64,000 nucleotides of DNA from Kiritimatiellia bacterium (GTDB lineage Bacteria; Verrucomicrobiota; Kiritimatiellia; UBA8416; YA12-FULL-48-11): positions 84,104 to 148,103 of the forward strand of contig JAQUPZ010000012.1 in NCBI GenBank assembly GCA_028716365.1. Direction: 5' to 3'. Within the stretch, counting starts at the first letter, position 1; each line of letters opens with the position of its first letter. The notes beneath the pieces were generated by a model. It saw nothing but the letters and a program-made list of their open reading frames with translations, did no database searches and was not told the origin of the DNA. A program made the translations under genes and the position numbers. Shown here in pieces: positions 24,533-33,897 of the stretch.

Positions 24533-24566
24533 AATTCCTTTCTCCGCCATTTTTTGGAGCAATACA

Positions 24567-25994
24567 GTGATTCTTTTAAATAAGGTTTTTACGTGGTCAG
24601 GCTTCGGGTGTGTTTCATCGGTGGTTCTGGTTGCCCCCTGGCTTTTTGCCGCATGGGAGATGTGGTGGTTCTGGCCGTTCGTTGTTCTGATCTTTCTTTC
24701 CACTTTATTCTTCTCATTGAGGTTGATGATGTTTACCGGAACGGATGGATCTCCGGCGGTTGAACCTGCAACTGTCGGCAGGAATATTAAAAAAGCCATT
24801 GTATTAAGTTATCTGACATTTCTGCTTTATATATTCGTAAGATTCATGCAAGCGGATGTTTTCATGGATGCAGAGAAAAGTTTCCTTCTTTTCTTTACTC
24901 CATTCCTTCTCGGTATCCAGATTATTTTTGGTTTCGATCGAAAACAACTCAAGATTCTAAATACACTCATCCTGATGGATTTGTTGTTTCTGGGACTTTA
25001 TGGAGTCATAAACCATCTTGGCTGGAAAAGTACGTATGTTCTATGGCGACCGGGTTATCCGCAATATGTAGAAGAAGTAAGGGCCACCGGAACGTATTTT
25101 TGTCCTGATCATTTCTCCGGTATTATGGAAATCGCCATGTGTCTTGCTTTGGGGATTCTTCTGACGCGAGGAGTGGGTACACGACGTAAGATTTTTGCTG
25201 GGTTGATATTCCTGGTCGGACTGTTGGGTGTTTTGTTGAGCAAGTCCCGGGGAGGAGGATTAACGGTCCTTGTGATATGTGGGGTAGTGATAACCCTTGG
25301 TTTTGCGCAGTGGCCTGTGCTTGTGCGCTGGTATTGGCGGGCTGTAATCGGTGGACTTGCCTTACTGGCACTGATAGTTTTCAGCCACTGTGAAAGCAGT
25401 TACATGACCCGGTTCAGGGAACATTTTGGATGGAATCAGCTGCGTAATAAGCCGGTAAAGGAGATGGTCTCCGGAATTAAAGCAAGGCTTGTTGCATCCT
25501 GTCGCGGCCAGATGATTTCCGCAGCTTTACGTGCCTGGAAGGAAAAACCTGTTTTTGGTATCGGATCGGGCATGCATCAAAATTTATGGCCGCATATTGC
25601 CCCCAGCCCGGACGGTAATCGCGAACTTGGGATTTGGCCGACTTTCCCGAACAATGAGTTTCATTCTTATGAGGTACATAGCGACTGGGTCCAGCTTCTT
25701 GAAGAATACGGGATTGTCGGGTTGATTCTTTTTCTTGTGCCATTTCTTGTAGTGTTGATGGTCCTTCTTGCCGGAGTGAATAGAGAGGCTGCAGAAATGG
25801 AGAGGCGGGATTGGAAAGCAACAGGTAATGATTCTTATTCGATTGTTCTTGGCGGTATTTTTGCATGTACAGCAATGGCTTTTCATTCTCTGGGTGATTT
25901 CAACCTGCAAATGCCGGCAACTGTGTGGCTGATGGCGGCAATAGTGGCCATTCCTGTGGCATATATTCTAAATGCCGGAAGCCTGGAGTCGTGA
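24567..25994 (+). CDS. O-antigen ligase/polymerase-like membrane protein (first copy)
   Basis: A 475-residue polytopic inner-membrane protein with about ten to twelve hydrophobic segments and a large periplasmic loop (about residues 270-385), the organisation of the Wzy/WaaL (O-antigen ligase, PF04932-type) superfamily. The loop contains KPVFGIGSGMHQNLWP and NEFHSYEVHSDWVQLLEEYGIVG, where GxG...H...EYG is the recurring family signature (the histidine and following glutamate are functionally important). The start is GTG at 24567 with GGAG ahead. It overlaps the next gene by four bases. Whether it polymerises repeat units or ligates them to lipid A core or protein is not decidable; a second such protein is at 41.6 kb. 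Confidence 0.85.
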   Translation: MILLNKVFTWSGFGCVSSVVLVAPWLFAAWEMWWFWPFVVLIFLSTLFFSLRLMMFTGTDGSPAVEPATVGRNIKKAIVLSYLTFLLYIFVRFMQADVFMDAEKSFLLFFTPFLLGIQIIFGFDRKQLKILNTLILMDLLFLGLYGVINHLGWKSTYVLWRPGYPQYVEEVRATGTYFCPDHFSGIMEIAMCLALGILLTRGVGTRRKIFAGLIFLVGLLGVLLSKSRGGGLTVLVICGVVITLGFAQWPVLVRWYWRAVIGGLALLALIVFSHCESSYMTRFREHFGWNQLRNKPVKEMVSGIKARLVASCRGQMISAALRAWKEKPVFGIGSGMHQNLWPHIAPSPDGNRELGIWPTFPNNEFHSYEVHSDWVQLLEEYGIVGLILFLVPFLVVLMVLLAGVNREAAEMERRDWKATGNDSYSIVLGGIFACTAMAFHSLGDFNLQMPATVWLMAAIVAIPVAYILNAGSLES

Positions 25995-26671
25995 AAACAG
26001 TTGTCCTGAGTGACCTTCATATCGGTTCCCGGTATTTCATGCATGGGCCGTTGAAGAGTCTTTTGGATCGTCTTCCTGAAAATGTCGATCTGGTGTTTAA
26101 TGGCGATACTGTAGACCGACGCCGACGCAGGTTAACACCGATTCATCAGGAATCTCTGACATTAATACAGCAAGAGTCTCAAAAGAGACGGGTAATCTGG
26201 ATTTGGGGCAATCATGACTGGAAATACAAACCTCCTGATCGCGGGAAGATTGAGTTTGTACGCAATTACAATATAGGAAAGCGTCTGTTTCTTTCTCATG
26301 GTCACAATTTTGATTTCATAATGCCTTTCACCAGGCCGCTGATCGTTCTCATCCGCCTGATACATGATTTACGCGTTGATTTAGGGGCAGAACGTGTCCA
26401 TGTGGCTTTCGCTGCCAAGAGGTTTGCCGGTCTTTATCGAGTGTTGCGACAGCACATAACAAAGACAGCCGTAAAGTTTGCGCGGAAGAATGGTTATGAG
26501 ACTGTTGCGTGCGGCCATACGCATTATGTTGAAGATATTATTATCGATGGGATCAGGTACATAAACACGGGTTCATGGACTGAGGCGCCGATATGTTGCC
26601 TTTTTGTGAACGGTGAAAAAATAGAATTAATACAAGTGGAACAAATTATAAGCCAAAAGAGGTTGCTATGA
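25991..26671 (+). CDS. Metallophosphoesterase, LpxH/YbbF-like
   Basis: A calcineurin-like phosphoesterase (226 aa from GTG 25991). Metal-binding motifs are seen in order: SDLHIGS (D-x-H), FNGDTVDRRRRR (GD-xx-D), WGNHDWK (GNHD), SHGH, and CGHTHYVE (GHxH). The arrangement resembles UDP-2,3-diacylglucosamine hydrolases and related exported-polymer phosphoesterases. The GTG overlaps the stop of the upstream gene (GTGA), so the two are translationally coupled; an in-frame upstream start would lie within that gene. A role in removing a phosphate or pyrophosphate from a lipid or sugar-lipid intermediate is an inference. Confidence 0.82.
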   Translation: MKTVVLSDLHIGSRYFMHGPLKSLLDRLPENVDLVFNGDTVDRRRRRLTPIHQESLTLIQQESQKRRVIWIWGNHDWKYKPPDRGKIEFVRNYNIGKRLFLSHGHNFDFIMPFTRPLIVLIRLIHDLRVDLGAERVHVAFAAKRFAGLYRVLRQHITKTAVKFARKNGYETVACGHTHYVEDIIIDGIRYINTGSWTEAPICCLFVNGEKIELIQVEQIISQKRLL

Positions 26672-27171
26672 CTACAACGGAATATGACAGGATTGTTCGT
26701 CGCCTTGTTGAGGCGGCGGGACATGCAACGCAGTCCCTTGGCATAGGGCGGGTAATGGGGCAGATTTTTGCTTATCTTTACTTGAGCCGCGATCCGCGTT
26801 CACTTGATGACCTGACTTCGGCTCTCGGAATAAGTAAAGGCAGCGCGAGTATGGGTGTACGTCAACTTGAACAATGGGGTGCATTGGAGAAGGTGTGGGT
26901 AAAGGGAGACCGGAAAGATTATTACAGGGCGAGGGATAGTTTTGGGAAAATCATAAAAAATGTTATTCGAGATCTTGCCGGCAAGCGTATAGAGAGTTCA
27001 TCCATATTGTTGAATGAGGTTGAAGAAATACTGAAGAAAAAAGGACAGAAAAGTGATAAGACTTCCGGGGAAGATGAATTCATCAAAGAACGTATTGAGA
27101 AAATAAGAGTATTTCAAAACAAGGCACAGGGAATGTGGGATAGTGTGATTCTAAAAATGCTATTAAAGTAA
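26668..27171 (+). CDS. GbsR/MarR-type winged-helix regulator
   Basis: The 167-residue protein has a winged helix-turn-helix (about residues 25-95) with DDLTSALGISKGSASMGVRQLEQWGALEKVW, the GbsR-like pattern of MarR-related repressors. A Lys/Glu-rich helical C-terminal tail (about 105-167) probably serves dimerisation. The ATG overlaps the phosphoesterase stop by four bases, so it is in the operon. It may regulate the surface polysaccharide locus or part of it. No operator palindrome was recognised. Confidence 0.85.
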   Translation: MTTTEYDRIVRRLVEAAGHATQSLGIGRVMGQIFAYLYLSRDPRSLDDLTSALGISKGSASMGVRQLEQWGALEKVWVKGDRKDYYRARDSFGKIIKNVIRDLAGKRIESSSILLNEVEEILKKKGQKSDKTSGEDEFIKERIEKIRVFQNKAQGMWDSVILKMLLK

Positions 27172-27208
27172 TTATTCAGAACTGTTTTCGAGAAAAGGAG
27201 ATATGGGA

Positions 27209-28489
27209 ATGAAAAGAAAAGTTTCAGTTGTAGGTCTTGGTTATGTAGGACTGCCAGTTGCGGTTGCCATGGGAAAAATTACCAAAACCATAGGTTTTGA
27301 TATCAAAGCTGACAGGATCATGGAATTAAAAGCCGGTAAAGACCACACTGGCGAGGTTTCTGCGGCGGACCTGAAAAAGGCGCATATTCTTTTTACCGAT
27401 AAAATAGAAGATTTACGTCTCGCAGATTTTCATATTGTTGCAGTTCCAACACCTGTTGATAATGCCAATCGGCCTGATCTTACACCTGTCATACGTGCCT
27501 CGGAGACGGTTGGAAAGGCGCTTAAAAAGGGTGACATTGTTGTTTATGAGTCGACCGTTTATCCGGGCGCGACCGAGGAAGATTGCGTGCCGGTTCTGGA
27601 GCGGGTTTCGGGATTGAAATGTGGCCGGGACTTCAAGGTTGGATATAGTCCTGAGCGTATTAATCCGGGAGACAAGGAGCATACCTTTACAAAGATCAAA
27701 AAAGTCGTATCGGGGCAGGATGCGAAGACGTGTGACATTGTGGCGGAGGTTTATGGTTCAGTGGTGAAAGCAGGAGTATTCAAGGCCAGCAGCATCAAGG
27801 TTGCCGAGGCGGCTAAAGTTATTGAGAACACCCAGCGGGATTTAAATATAGCGTTGATGAACGAACTTGCGATTATTTTTGACAGGATGGGAATTGATAC
27901 AGGCGAAGTTCTTGAGGCGGCTGGAACTAAATGGAACTTTTTAAAATTCCGGCCCGGCCTTGTCGGCGGGCATTGCATTGGTGTTGACCCTTACTACTTG
28001 ACGCACAAAGCCGAACAGCTTGGCTACATTCCCCAGGTAATTCTTGCCGGTCGCCGCATCAATGACGGCATGGGCAAATTTGTGGCCCAGCAAACGATAA
28101 AGGCGATGATTAATGCCGGACACAATGTACTTGGTTCTACAGTTACAGTGCTGGGTTTGACATTCAAGGAGAACTGTCCCGACCTGAGAAACTCAAAAGT
28201 GGCTGATATTATTACTGAGCTGAAGGAATATGGCGTCAAAGTACAAGTTGCTGATCCGAACGCTGATCCTGCTGAAGCAGAACATGAGTACGGCATAACG
28301 CTAATGCCCTTCAAGAAGCTGCGCAAGGCTTCTGCCGTTATTATTGCTGTAGCTCACAAGGAATATCAGGCCCTGTCGCTAAAACAGATGTTGAAATTGC
28401 TGGGCCGTAAACCGATGATTGTGGATGTCAAGGGTATCATAGATGGGACGGTGGCAGGCAGGGCTGGGATCAGTTTGTGGCGGTTATAA
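27209..28489 (+). CDS. UDP-N-acetyl-hexosamine 6-dehydrogenase (TviB/WbpA type)
   Basis: The enzyme (426 aa) oxidises a UDP-HexNAc at C6 in two NAD-dependent steps to the uronic acid. Rossmann motif VVGLGYVGLPVA, VAVPTPVD, YESTVYPGATEE, YSPERINPGDK and the catalytic region RPGLVGGHCIGVDPYYL (active-site Cys) define the TviB/WbpO group rather than UDP-glucose dehydrogenase. The ATG at 27209 has GGAG at eight bases; the ATG at 27203 is too close. Combined with wecB, UDP-ManNAcA is a likely product, but UDP-GlcNAcA or UDP-GalNAcA cannot be ruled out. Confidence 0.92.
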   Translation: MKRKVSVVGLGYVGLPVAVAMGKITKTIGFDIKADRIMELKAGKDHTGEVSAADLKKAHILFTDKIEDLRLADFHIVAVPTPVDNANRPDLTPVIRASETVGKALKKGDIVVYESTVYPGATEEDCVPVLERVSGLKCGRDFKVGYSPERINPGDKEHTFTKIKKVVSGQDAKTCDIVAEVYGSVVKAGVFKASSIKVAEAAKVIENTQRDLNIALMNELAIIFDRMGIDTGEVLEAAGTKWNFLKFRPGLVGGHCIGVDPYYLTHKAEQLGYIPQVILAGRRINDGMGKFVAQQTIKAMINAGHNVLGSTVTVLGLTFKENCPDLRNSKVADIITELKEYGVKVQVADPNADPAEAEHEYGITLMPFKKLRKASAVIIAVAHKEYQALSLKQMLKLLGRKPMIVDVKGIIDGTVAGRAGISLWRL

Positions 28490-28520
28490 GATCAACTTGC
28501 CAAGTCAATGCTGATTGATT

Positions 28521-30035
28521 TTAACGGCGAATCTTTTGAATGATTGTCCGATATAACGATCGGATTTTCTCATAGTTTTTATAAGGCAGTATTCGTTGTA
28601 ACAGCATGCTCGTGGATCCTATTATTATCCGGGGGATTTTATATCTTAATATGTAAAAAAACATGTTAGGCAGCATTATGAATTGTGCTTTGAATCCAGC
28701 GAAAGTGAAGAATCGGTTCATTGAAATATGATTAAGAAGCAATTCTTTATATTCGAACAATTGATCAAGACTGTTTTCTAGAGTGAAAAGCGGAGTTGGT
28801 TTGTTCGATAACCAGAAATCATCAGATATCATGCCACCTCTCTTTGCTATTTCGTATACTTCGGTTCCAGGGTAAACCGTAAGAATGGCTACATTGTCGT
28901 AAAAAATGTATTTTATCTTTTGCAGGCGTTGAGCAAAATGAGCGGTATTTAGAATAGTGGTTTTGGTTTCTCCTGGGAGGCCGACAATAAGGAAGATGTA
29001 CATTTCGATGGGGGATTTGGCGAATAGCTCACAAGCGTTTATCATGTCGTTGGTGGTTATTCCCTTATGACATTTTGAGAGTATTTCCGAGTCTCCGCTT
29101 TCAAGACCCACAAGTATTTTTGTGAAATTGGCACATTCGAGTTTTTGGATCAACTCAGGGCTTAATGGTTTTGCTCTACTTGAACAAATGAATTCCAGTT
29201 TGATCTGTCGTTTTACTATTTCGTCGCAGAAGTCCATGGCTCGGGAGTTGTTGAGGAGAAATGTATCGTCATGAATGAAAAGCATCCGAATTTGAGGAAA
29301 TGTCTTGATTAGAAATTCTATTTCATCGACGACATTTGAAATGCTCCGGGTTCTGATTTTTTGTCGTGTTATGGCTTTCAGGCAGCAAAAGCTACAGGCA
29401 AAGGGGCATCCTCTGGATGTTATTATGCATCCGTAGTTACGTTGCGGATCGAAGAAAGCCTCATGTTTTGGGAAAGGCAGTAAGTCGAGATTGTTTATGA
29501 GTTCACGTGGTTCCGTTATAACAATGTTACCGGCGTGCTTAAAGGCTATACCTTTAACATTGAATAAGTTGGCAGTTGTGTCTGGCAGTTTTTCGGAGAG
29601 TTCGGCAAAGGTTAGTTCACCCTCTCCGATTACAACTGTTGAAAAAGGATATTTCTCGATTAGTTGTCTGTACATTATTGTCGGATGTATACCGCCGATG
29701 ACTATTGCAATGTCAGGGTTCTGTTCGTGTATATATTCAATCGTACGGTAGCTGCTGACTCTGTTTGCGGTCATAATCTGCAAGCCAACGATGTCTGGCT
29801 TAAAGCGGTTTAAGGTTTCGGCTATCCTGCGTTTGCAAAGTTCATATTGATAATTATTCAGCCAGAGACTTGTTACAGTATGTCCTGTTGCCTCAAGATA
29901 GGAGTGCAAGTATCCTAATCCTAGCGGGTAATGAGATGAATCGGTACACTTCACTTCCAGCTTTCTGTCTGCACTTGAAGTGATCAGGGAAACTTCTTCG
30001 AAGCTAGTACTCAGTAAAAGTATTTTCTTCTTCAC
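28521..30035 (-). CDS. B12-binding-domain radical SAM protein
   Basis: The N-terminal part (residues about 1-170) has a cobalamin-binding fold without a firm DxHxxG motif (YPLGLGYLHSYLEATGH, VIGGIHPTIMYRQL, VIGEGELTFAEL), followed by a radical SAM domain with the CPFACSFCC cluster (CxxxCxxC) and GLESGD. Such enzymes catalyse methyl transfers or rearrangements on unactivated carbons. The start is placed at GTG 30035 (KKKILLLSTS follows, with GAGAGAC upstream); an upstream TTG at 30152 lacks a ribosome-binding site. It is transcribed against the locus and convergent with the dehydrogenase gene. The substrate may be a sugar or lipid of the locus, but that is only positional inference. Confidence 0.83.
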   Translation of the reverse strand: MKKKILLLSTSFEEVSLITSSADRKLEVKCTDSSHYPLGLGYLHSYLEATGHTVTSLWLNNYQYELCKRRIAETLNRFKPDIVGLQIMTANRVSSYRTIEYIHEQNPDIAIVIGGIHPTIMYRQLIEKYPFSTVVIGEGELTFAELSEKLPDTTANLFNVKGIAFKHAGNIVITEPRELINNLDLLPFPKHEAFFDPQRNYGCIITSRGCPFACSFCCLKAITRQKIRTRSISNVVDEIEFLIKTFPQIRMLFIHDDTFLLNNSRAMDFCDEIVKRQIKLEFICSSRAKPLSPELIQKLECANFTKILVGLESGDSEILSKCHKGITTNDMINACELFAKSPIEMYIFLIVGLPGETKTTILNTAHFAQRLQKIKYIFYDNVAILTVYPGTEVYEIAKRGGMISDDFWLSNKPTPLFTLENSLDQLFEYKELLLNHISMNRFFTFAGFKAQFIMLPNMFFYILRYKIPRIIIGSTSMLLQRILPYKNYEKIRSLYRTIIQKIRR

Positions 30036-30196
30036 GTGAAGTCTCTCGTGTATTACATGGATTGTGTCATGATTTGGGTGCCATTTCTTTTGTGTAGTCT
30101 GGCATCTTGCCAAGCCGGCCGTCAATGAAAATGCTTTTTGAAGTTCGCGCAATGTTGTTCTTGGATGGTTGTTTGTGATTTTAAAGGTGATGTGCC

Positions 30197-31111
30197 ATGT
30201 TCGTGAAGATTGATTCAGAGGTAGTCAAGCTGTTGTGTTGCTCGTCATGTAAAGGTTCAATTGATATTGCCGAGAATGGTGCCTGTTGCCGCGCATGTGG
30301 TTTGAGATTTCCGTTTGTAAAAGTAGATGTTGGTCACGGTATGTCGGACAGGGTGTTGGATTTTCGTGTTTTCGTTCCGTTAGGCAACAACAGGCATGGT
30401 TTGTGGAATAAAGTACAGTTGTTGTATGAATCTTTCCATATTGAGTCCATGAAAGAAGATTCGCTGCAAGAATATCTTGCTGAAATAGAATCGGCACGCG
30501 AAATTTACAAAGAGTATACCCTGGCCGGTAGAGTCTTGGATGTTGGTGGTCATCAGGGGCGCCTGCGGTATTTTCTGGGAGGGGATGTAAATCTCTACAT
30601 ATCAGTAGATCCTTTTATCAATGTTTTTGAAAATATCGGAGAGAAGAAAAATCTTCTTACAGCTTATCCCTGTCTAAAGGAGCCCTGCAATTTTATTTCG
30701 TGTTACGGTGAATGCCTGCCTTTTAAATCCGGTTCCTTTGACTGGGTACATATCAGGTCGGTTTTGGACCATGTCGCTGATCCTAGTCTTGTCCTGAGGG
30801 AGGCGAGACGAGTCATCTGTAAAGGTGGAAAGCTCCTTGTAGGTCTTGCTATCATGGACAGGTATCGTCCGGAGTTTGTTTCGTTTTCCGGACGCGCTGT
30901 CAATATCGTCAAGTATCTGGTAAAGGGCTTACTCCGGAGAGACATTGATGACCATGCCACGCGTTTTACTCACCAACAATTACTTGAGTTAGCTGCGATG
31001 ACTGGCTGGCGGGTTATAAAGCAATACTGGCAGAAGCCACCTTTTGCTCATTGTATTCATGCCTGTTGGGAGACAGCAGAATCATGTGCTTTGTCCAATG
31101 GTGGTAAGTAG
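30197..31111 (+). CDS. Class I SAM methyltransferase with N-terminal zinc ribbon
   Basis: Residues 1-40 hold a Trm112-like zinc ribbon (CCSSC...CRACG). The methyltransferase core follows: RVLDVGGHQGRLRYFLGG (motif I), a SVDP acidic loop, CYGECLPFKSGSFDWVHIRSVLDHVADP (motifs III-IV) and ARRVICKGGKLLVGL. The layout is that of UbiE/COQ5-like enzymes fused to a ribbon. The target is unknown; a sugar or lipid intermediate of the polysaccharide locus is plausible. The next gene starts two bases after its stop. Confidence 0.83.
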   Translation: MFVKIDSEVVKLLCCSSCKGSIDIAENGACCRACGLRFPFVKVDVGHGMSDRVLDFRVFVPLGNNRHGLWNKVQLLYESFHIESMKEDSLQEYLAEIESAREIYKEYTLAGRVLDVGGHQGRLRYFLGGDVNLYISVDPFINVFENIGEKKNLLTAYPCLKEPCNFISCYGECLPFKSGSFDWVHIRSVLDHVADPSLVLREARRVICKGGKLLVGLAIMDRYRPEFVSFSGRAVNIVKYLVKGLLRRDIDDHATRFTHQQLLELAAMTGWRVIKQYWQKPPFAHCIHACWETAESCALSNGGK

Positions 31112-31113
31112 AC

Positions 31114-32337
31114 GTGAAGATAATAAGAAGACATTTTGTCGGGTTTTCCGTGCTGGTTTTACTAGGATTGATGCTGTCGGCATATGGTGCTGAGTTCATT
31201 TTGCGTATATTCTGTGTATGTTCTTTTGTGCCTGACTGTTACTGCCGGGTAATGTCGCCGGGTATGGTGATTAATTATGAGCAGCGAGAGTACAAGCTAA
31301 CCTTAAAGTATAACCGCTTCGGTTTCCGAGGTTCAGATCTTCCCTCAAAAAAGAAATCTGGTGAAAAACGTATTCTCTTTGTCGGTGACAGTATAATTGA
31401 AGGCCAGGGTGTTAGTGAGAACGAAAGGGCATCTGATGTTCTGAGTGAAAAGCTGAAGTCTATGGGCAGTTCAAACAACTACACGGTAATCAATGTGGGC
31501 CAGATCGCAACTAATCCGGACGCGTATTTCAGAAATCTGGTTACATTCGGTATCGCGTTGAAACCCGATATTGTTGTGATGGGGATATTCATGGGAAACG
31601 ATTTCATGTATGGCAGGGATAATCGAATTATCCCTGGTTATCATGTAGCTGAATCGGTTGACCTGTCAAAAAACAGCAATCCATTTGCCCTGGGATACGT
31701 TCGTACATTTCTGAAGTACGGCCGTCGTTCGCTCCATCGAAAACCTTGGCGCCATGATTTCTGGGGTATCTACTTTCGAGCCTGTATCAATGAATATTTT
31801 TATATTAAGACGCTGGGGATTACGGAAAATGATTTCAAGAATTATACACAGGCAATTGATCCTGGTTTATTACAGGATTCATTGCATGGATTGATTAATC
31901 CGGCGTTCCTGCTGGAGTCCATCAGGAACAGGATGGGAGATAAAGACAGCAAGTTTTATAATGAAGCTGATTACGAGTATGTCGTGAGCGTTCTGGAGGA
32001 GAGCAGGAAAATATTGGCAGACAGAGGGATTAAGTTCCTTGTGCTCATTATTCCTGACATTTGCGAGGTTTATCCCGACAAGTTTCGGGAAATTTATACC
32101 CGATGGGACTACAAGGATATTCCGCGCAGAGTTCGTCAGCTCCCGGTTTTCAAAGAGAGGATGAAGAGTTTCTGTCTGGGAAGAGGCATACAATTTATTG
32201 ATCTGGTTCAGCCTCTGCGATCAGCTCCTGATTGTTCGTATTACCTTATTGACAGCCATATCAATCGGATCGGTCATCGTATTGTGGCTGATGAGGTTTG
32301 CAGGTGGTTGATAGAACAGGGATGTCTGGCTGATTAA
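31114..32337 (+). CDS. Membrane-anchored SGNH hydrolase-like protein (first copy)
   Basis: The 407-residue protein begins (GTG 31114) with a membrane helix at about residues 8-28, followed by a periplasmic SGNH/GDSL-like domain: FVGDSIIEGQGV (block I, GDS), VINVGQIATN (block II, Gly), GIFMGNDFM (block III, Asn) and DSHINRIGHRIVADEV (block V, Asp-xx-His). All four catalytic blocks are present, which suggests activity. Proteins of this design in sugar loci are O-acetyl transferases/esterases or AlgX-like modifiers. It lies two bases after the methyltransferase and three before the flippase gene. Confidence 0.8.
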   Translation: MKIIRRHFVGFSVLVLLGLMLSAYGAEFILRIFCVCSFVPDCYCRVMSPGMVINYEQREYKLTLKYNRFGFRGSDLPSKKKSGEKRILFVGDSIIEGQGVSENERASDVLSEKLKSMGSSNNYTVINVGQIATNPDAYFRNLVTFGIALKPDIVVMGIFMGNDFMYGRDNRIIPGYHVAESVDLSKNSNPFALGYVRTFLKYGRRSLHRKPWRHDFWGIYFRACINEYFYIKTLGITENDFKNYTQAIDPGLLQDSLHGLINPAFLLESIRNRMGDKDSKFYNEADYEYVVSVLEESRKILADRGIKFLVLIIPDICEVYPDKFREIYTRWDYKDIPRRVRQLPVFKERMKSFCLGRGIQFIDLVQPLRSAPDCSYYLIDSHINRIGHRIVADEVCRWLIEQGCLAD

Positions 32338-32340
32338 AGA

Positions 32341-33846
32341 ATGAGCAGGGTTAAGCAGAATATTATTGCTAATTATCTTGGCAGTGGCTGGAGTGCAGCC
32401 ATTTCGATACTGGTTGTGCCTGTATACATCAAGCTCATGGGTGTTGAATCTTACGGTTTAGTAGGCTTCTTCACCACGATGCAGGCGGTTTTCGGTTTGC
32501 TGGATATGGGTTTGAGTATAACGTTAAACAGGGAGATAGCACGGCTGTCATTCCAGAGCGGCAATGAGCAAAAGACGCATGACTTTGTTCGTACTTTGGA
32601 GGTTCTCTATTGGGCGACAGGTCTGTTGATCGGTATCTGTATAATAACGCTTGCTCCTTTGATTGCCCACAAATGGATATCAGCAAAGGGCGTAAGTTCC
32701 GACGAAGTGGAACGGGCTATTATTATCATGGGTCTGCTTGCAGCATTTCAATGGCCAACCAGTTTGTATTCAGGAGGACTTCAGGGGCTACAGCGACAGG
32801 TAATATTGAATGTAATAACTGCGGGTGTAGTAACTTTCAAGACAGTTGGAGCAATTCTGGTGCTTTGGTTGCTCTCGCGAACCGTGCATGCATTTTTCAT
32901 GTGGCAGACATTTGCTGGGCTTGTCGGCACAATCATGCTTGCCTGGTTCCTCTGGCGAAATCTTCCTCCAGCGGGAAGAAGGGCTTCTTTCCATCTGGAA
33001 TTGTTACGGCCGGTGTGGCGGTTTTCAGCTGGTATGTTTTGTCTGGCGGTGACTGGTGTTGTCCTGTCCCAGTTGGATAAGATAATACTTAGTCGTGCAA
33101 TCAGTTTGGAAATGTTCGGCTACTATTCTCTGGCCGGTGTTGCTGCAGGAGCCTTCATGCGCCTAGCCTCTCCATTTGTTGCAGCGCTTTTCCCTCGCTT
33201 TGTAGAGTTTAGTAATGACGGGAAGAAAGAAGAGGACCTAAAGATTTTGTATCATAAAAGTTGCCAATTGCTGGCTGTGATTGTTTTGCCTCTTGCTGTT
33301 GTTATTTGTTTGTTTCCAAGAGAAGTACTTCTGGTGTGGACTAGAAGCGGTGAGATAGCAGACAAGACAGCGGTTATTCTTTGTTTTTTGACCTTTGGAA
33401 CAGCACTAAATGCAATAATGACTATTCCTGGTATTTTACAGGGATCGCATGGTTGGATATCCCTTGCCTTGCGTGCTAATCTTGTAAGTGGCGTAATTCT
33501 CGTTCCGTTAATTATTGTCATGGCGATAAAATATGGTGCTGTTGGTGCTTCATCTGTATGGGCGCTGCTTAATGTTGTTTATGTGATCGTGATACCATAT
33601 TTTCTTCATTGCCGTCTTCTTGTCACAGAAATGTGGAGTTGGTATAAAAATGATTTCATGTTACCGTTGGCTGCCAGTCTGCTTGTTGCAACCCTCGTTC
33701 GCGTGATTATACCTCTGCCGGTTTCATTGTTAGCCATGGTTTGTCATCTTGCGTTTGTGTTTCTTCTGACCCTTTCTGTTACGTTAACGGTAACTCCATT
33801 TCCTAGGATGCAAATGGGCATGTTTCTGGCTCGATTGGTAAAGTGA
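32341..33846 (+). CDS. wzx: Wzx-type lipid-linked oligosaccharide flippase
   Basis: A 501-residue protein with about 12-14 hydrophobic helices of the MOP (polysaccharide transport) family. N-terminal MSRVKQNIIANYLGSGWSA and the segments PVYIKLMGVESYGLVGFFTTMQ and RPVWRFSAGMFCLAV match Wzx flippases. It would move undecaprenyl-diphosphate-linked repeat units across the inner membrane. The start is three bases after the preceding stop. Function is inferred from fold and context. Confidence 0.85.
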   Translation: MSRVKQNIIANYLGSGWSAAISILVVPVYIKLMGVESYGLVGFFTTMQAVFGLLDMGLSITLNREIARLSFQSGNEQKTHDFVRTLEVLYWATGLLIGICIITLAPLIAHKWISAKGVSSDEVERAIIIMGLLAAFQWPTSLYSGGLQGLQRQVILNVITAGVVTFKTVGAILVLWLLSRTVHAFFMWQTFAGLVGTIMLAWFLWRNLPPAGRRASFHLELLRPVWRFSAGMFCLAVTGVVLSQLDKIILSRAISLEMFGYYSLAGVAAGAFMRLASPFVAALFPRFVEFSNDGKKEEDLKILYHKSCQLLAVIVLPLAVVICLFPREVLLVWTRSGEIADKTAVILCFLTFGTALNAIMTIPGILQGSHGWISLALRANLVSGVILVPLIIVMAIKYGAVGASSVWALLNVVYVIVIPYFLHCRLLVTEMWSWYKNDFMLPLAASLLVATLVRVIIPLPVSLLAMVCHLAFVFLLTLSVTLTVTPFPRMQMGMFLARLVK

Positions 33847-33897
33847 TTTATAGATACATAAGTTGTATCGCGCAAATAAGAGACCGAGGAGTAATTA

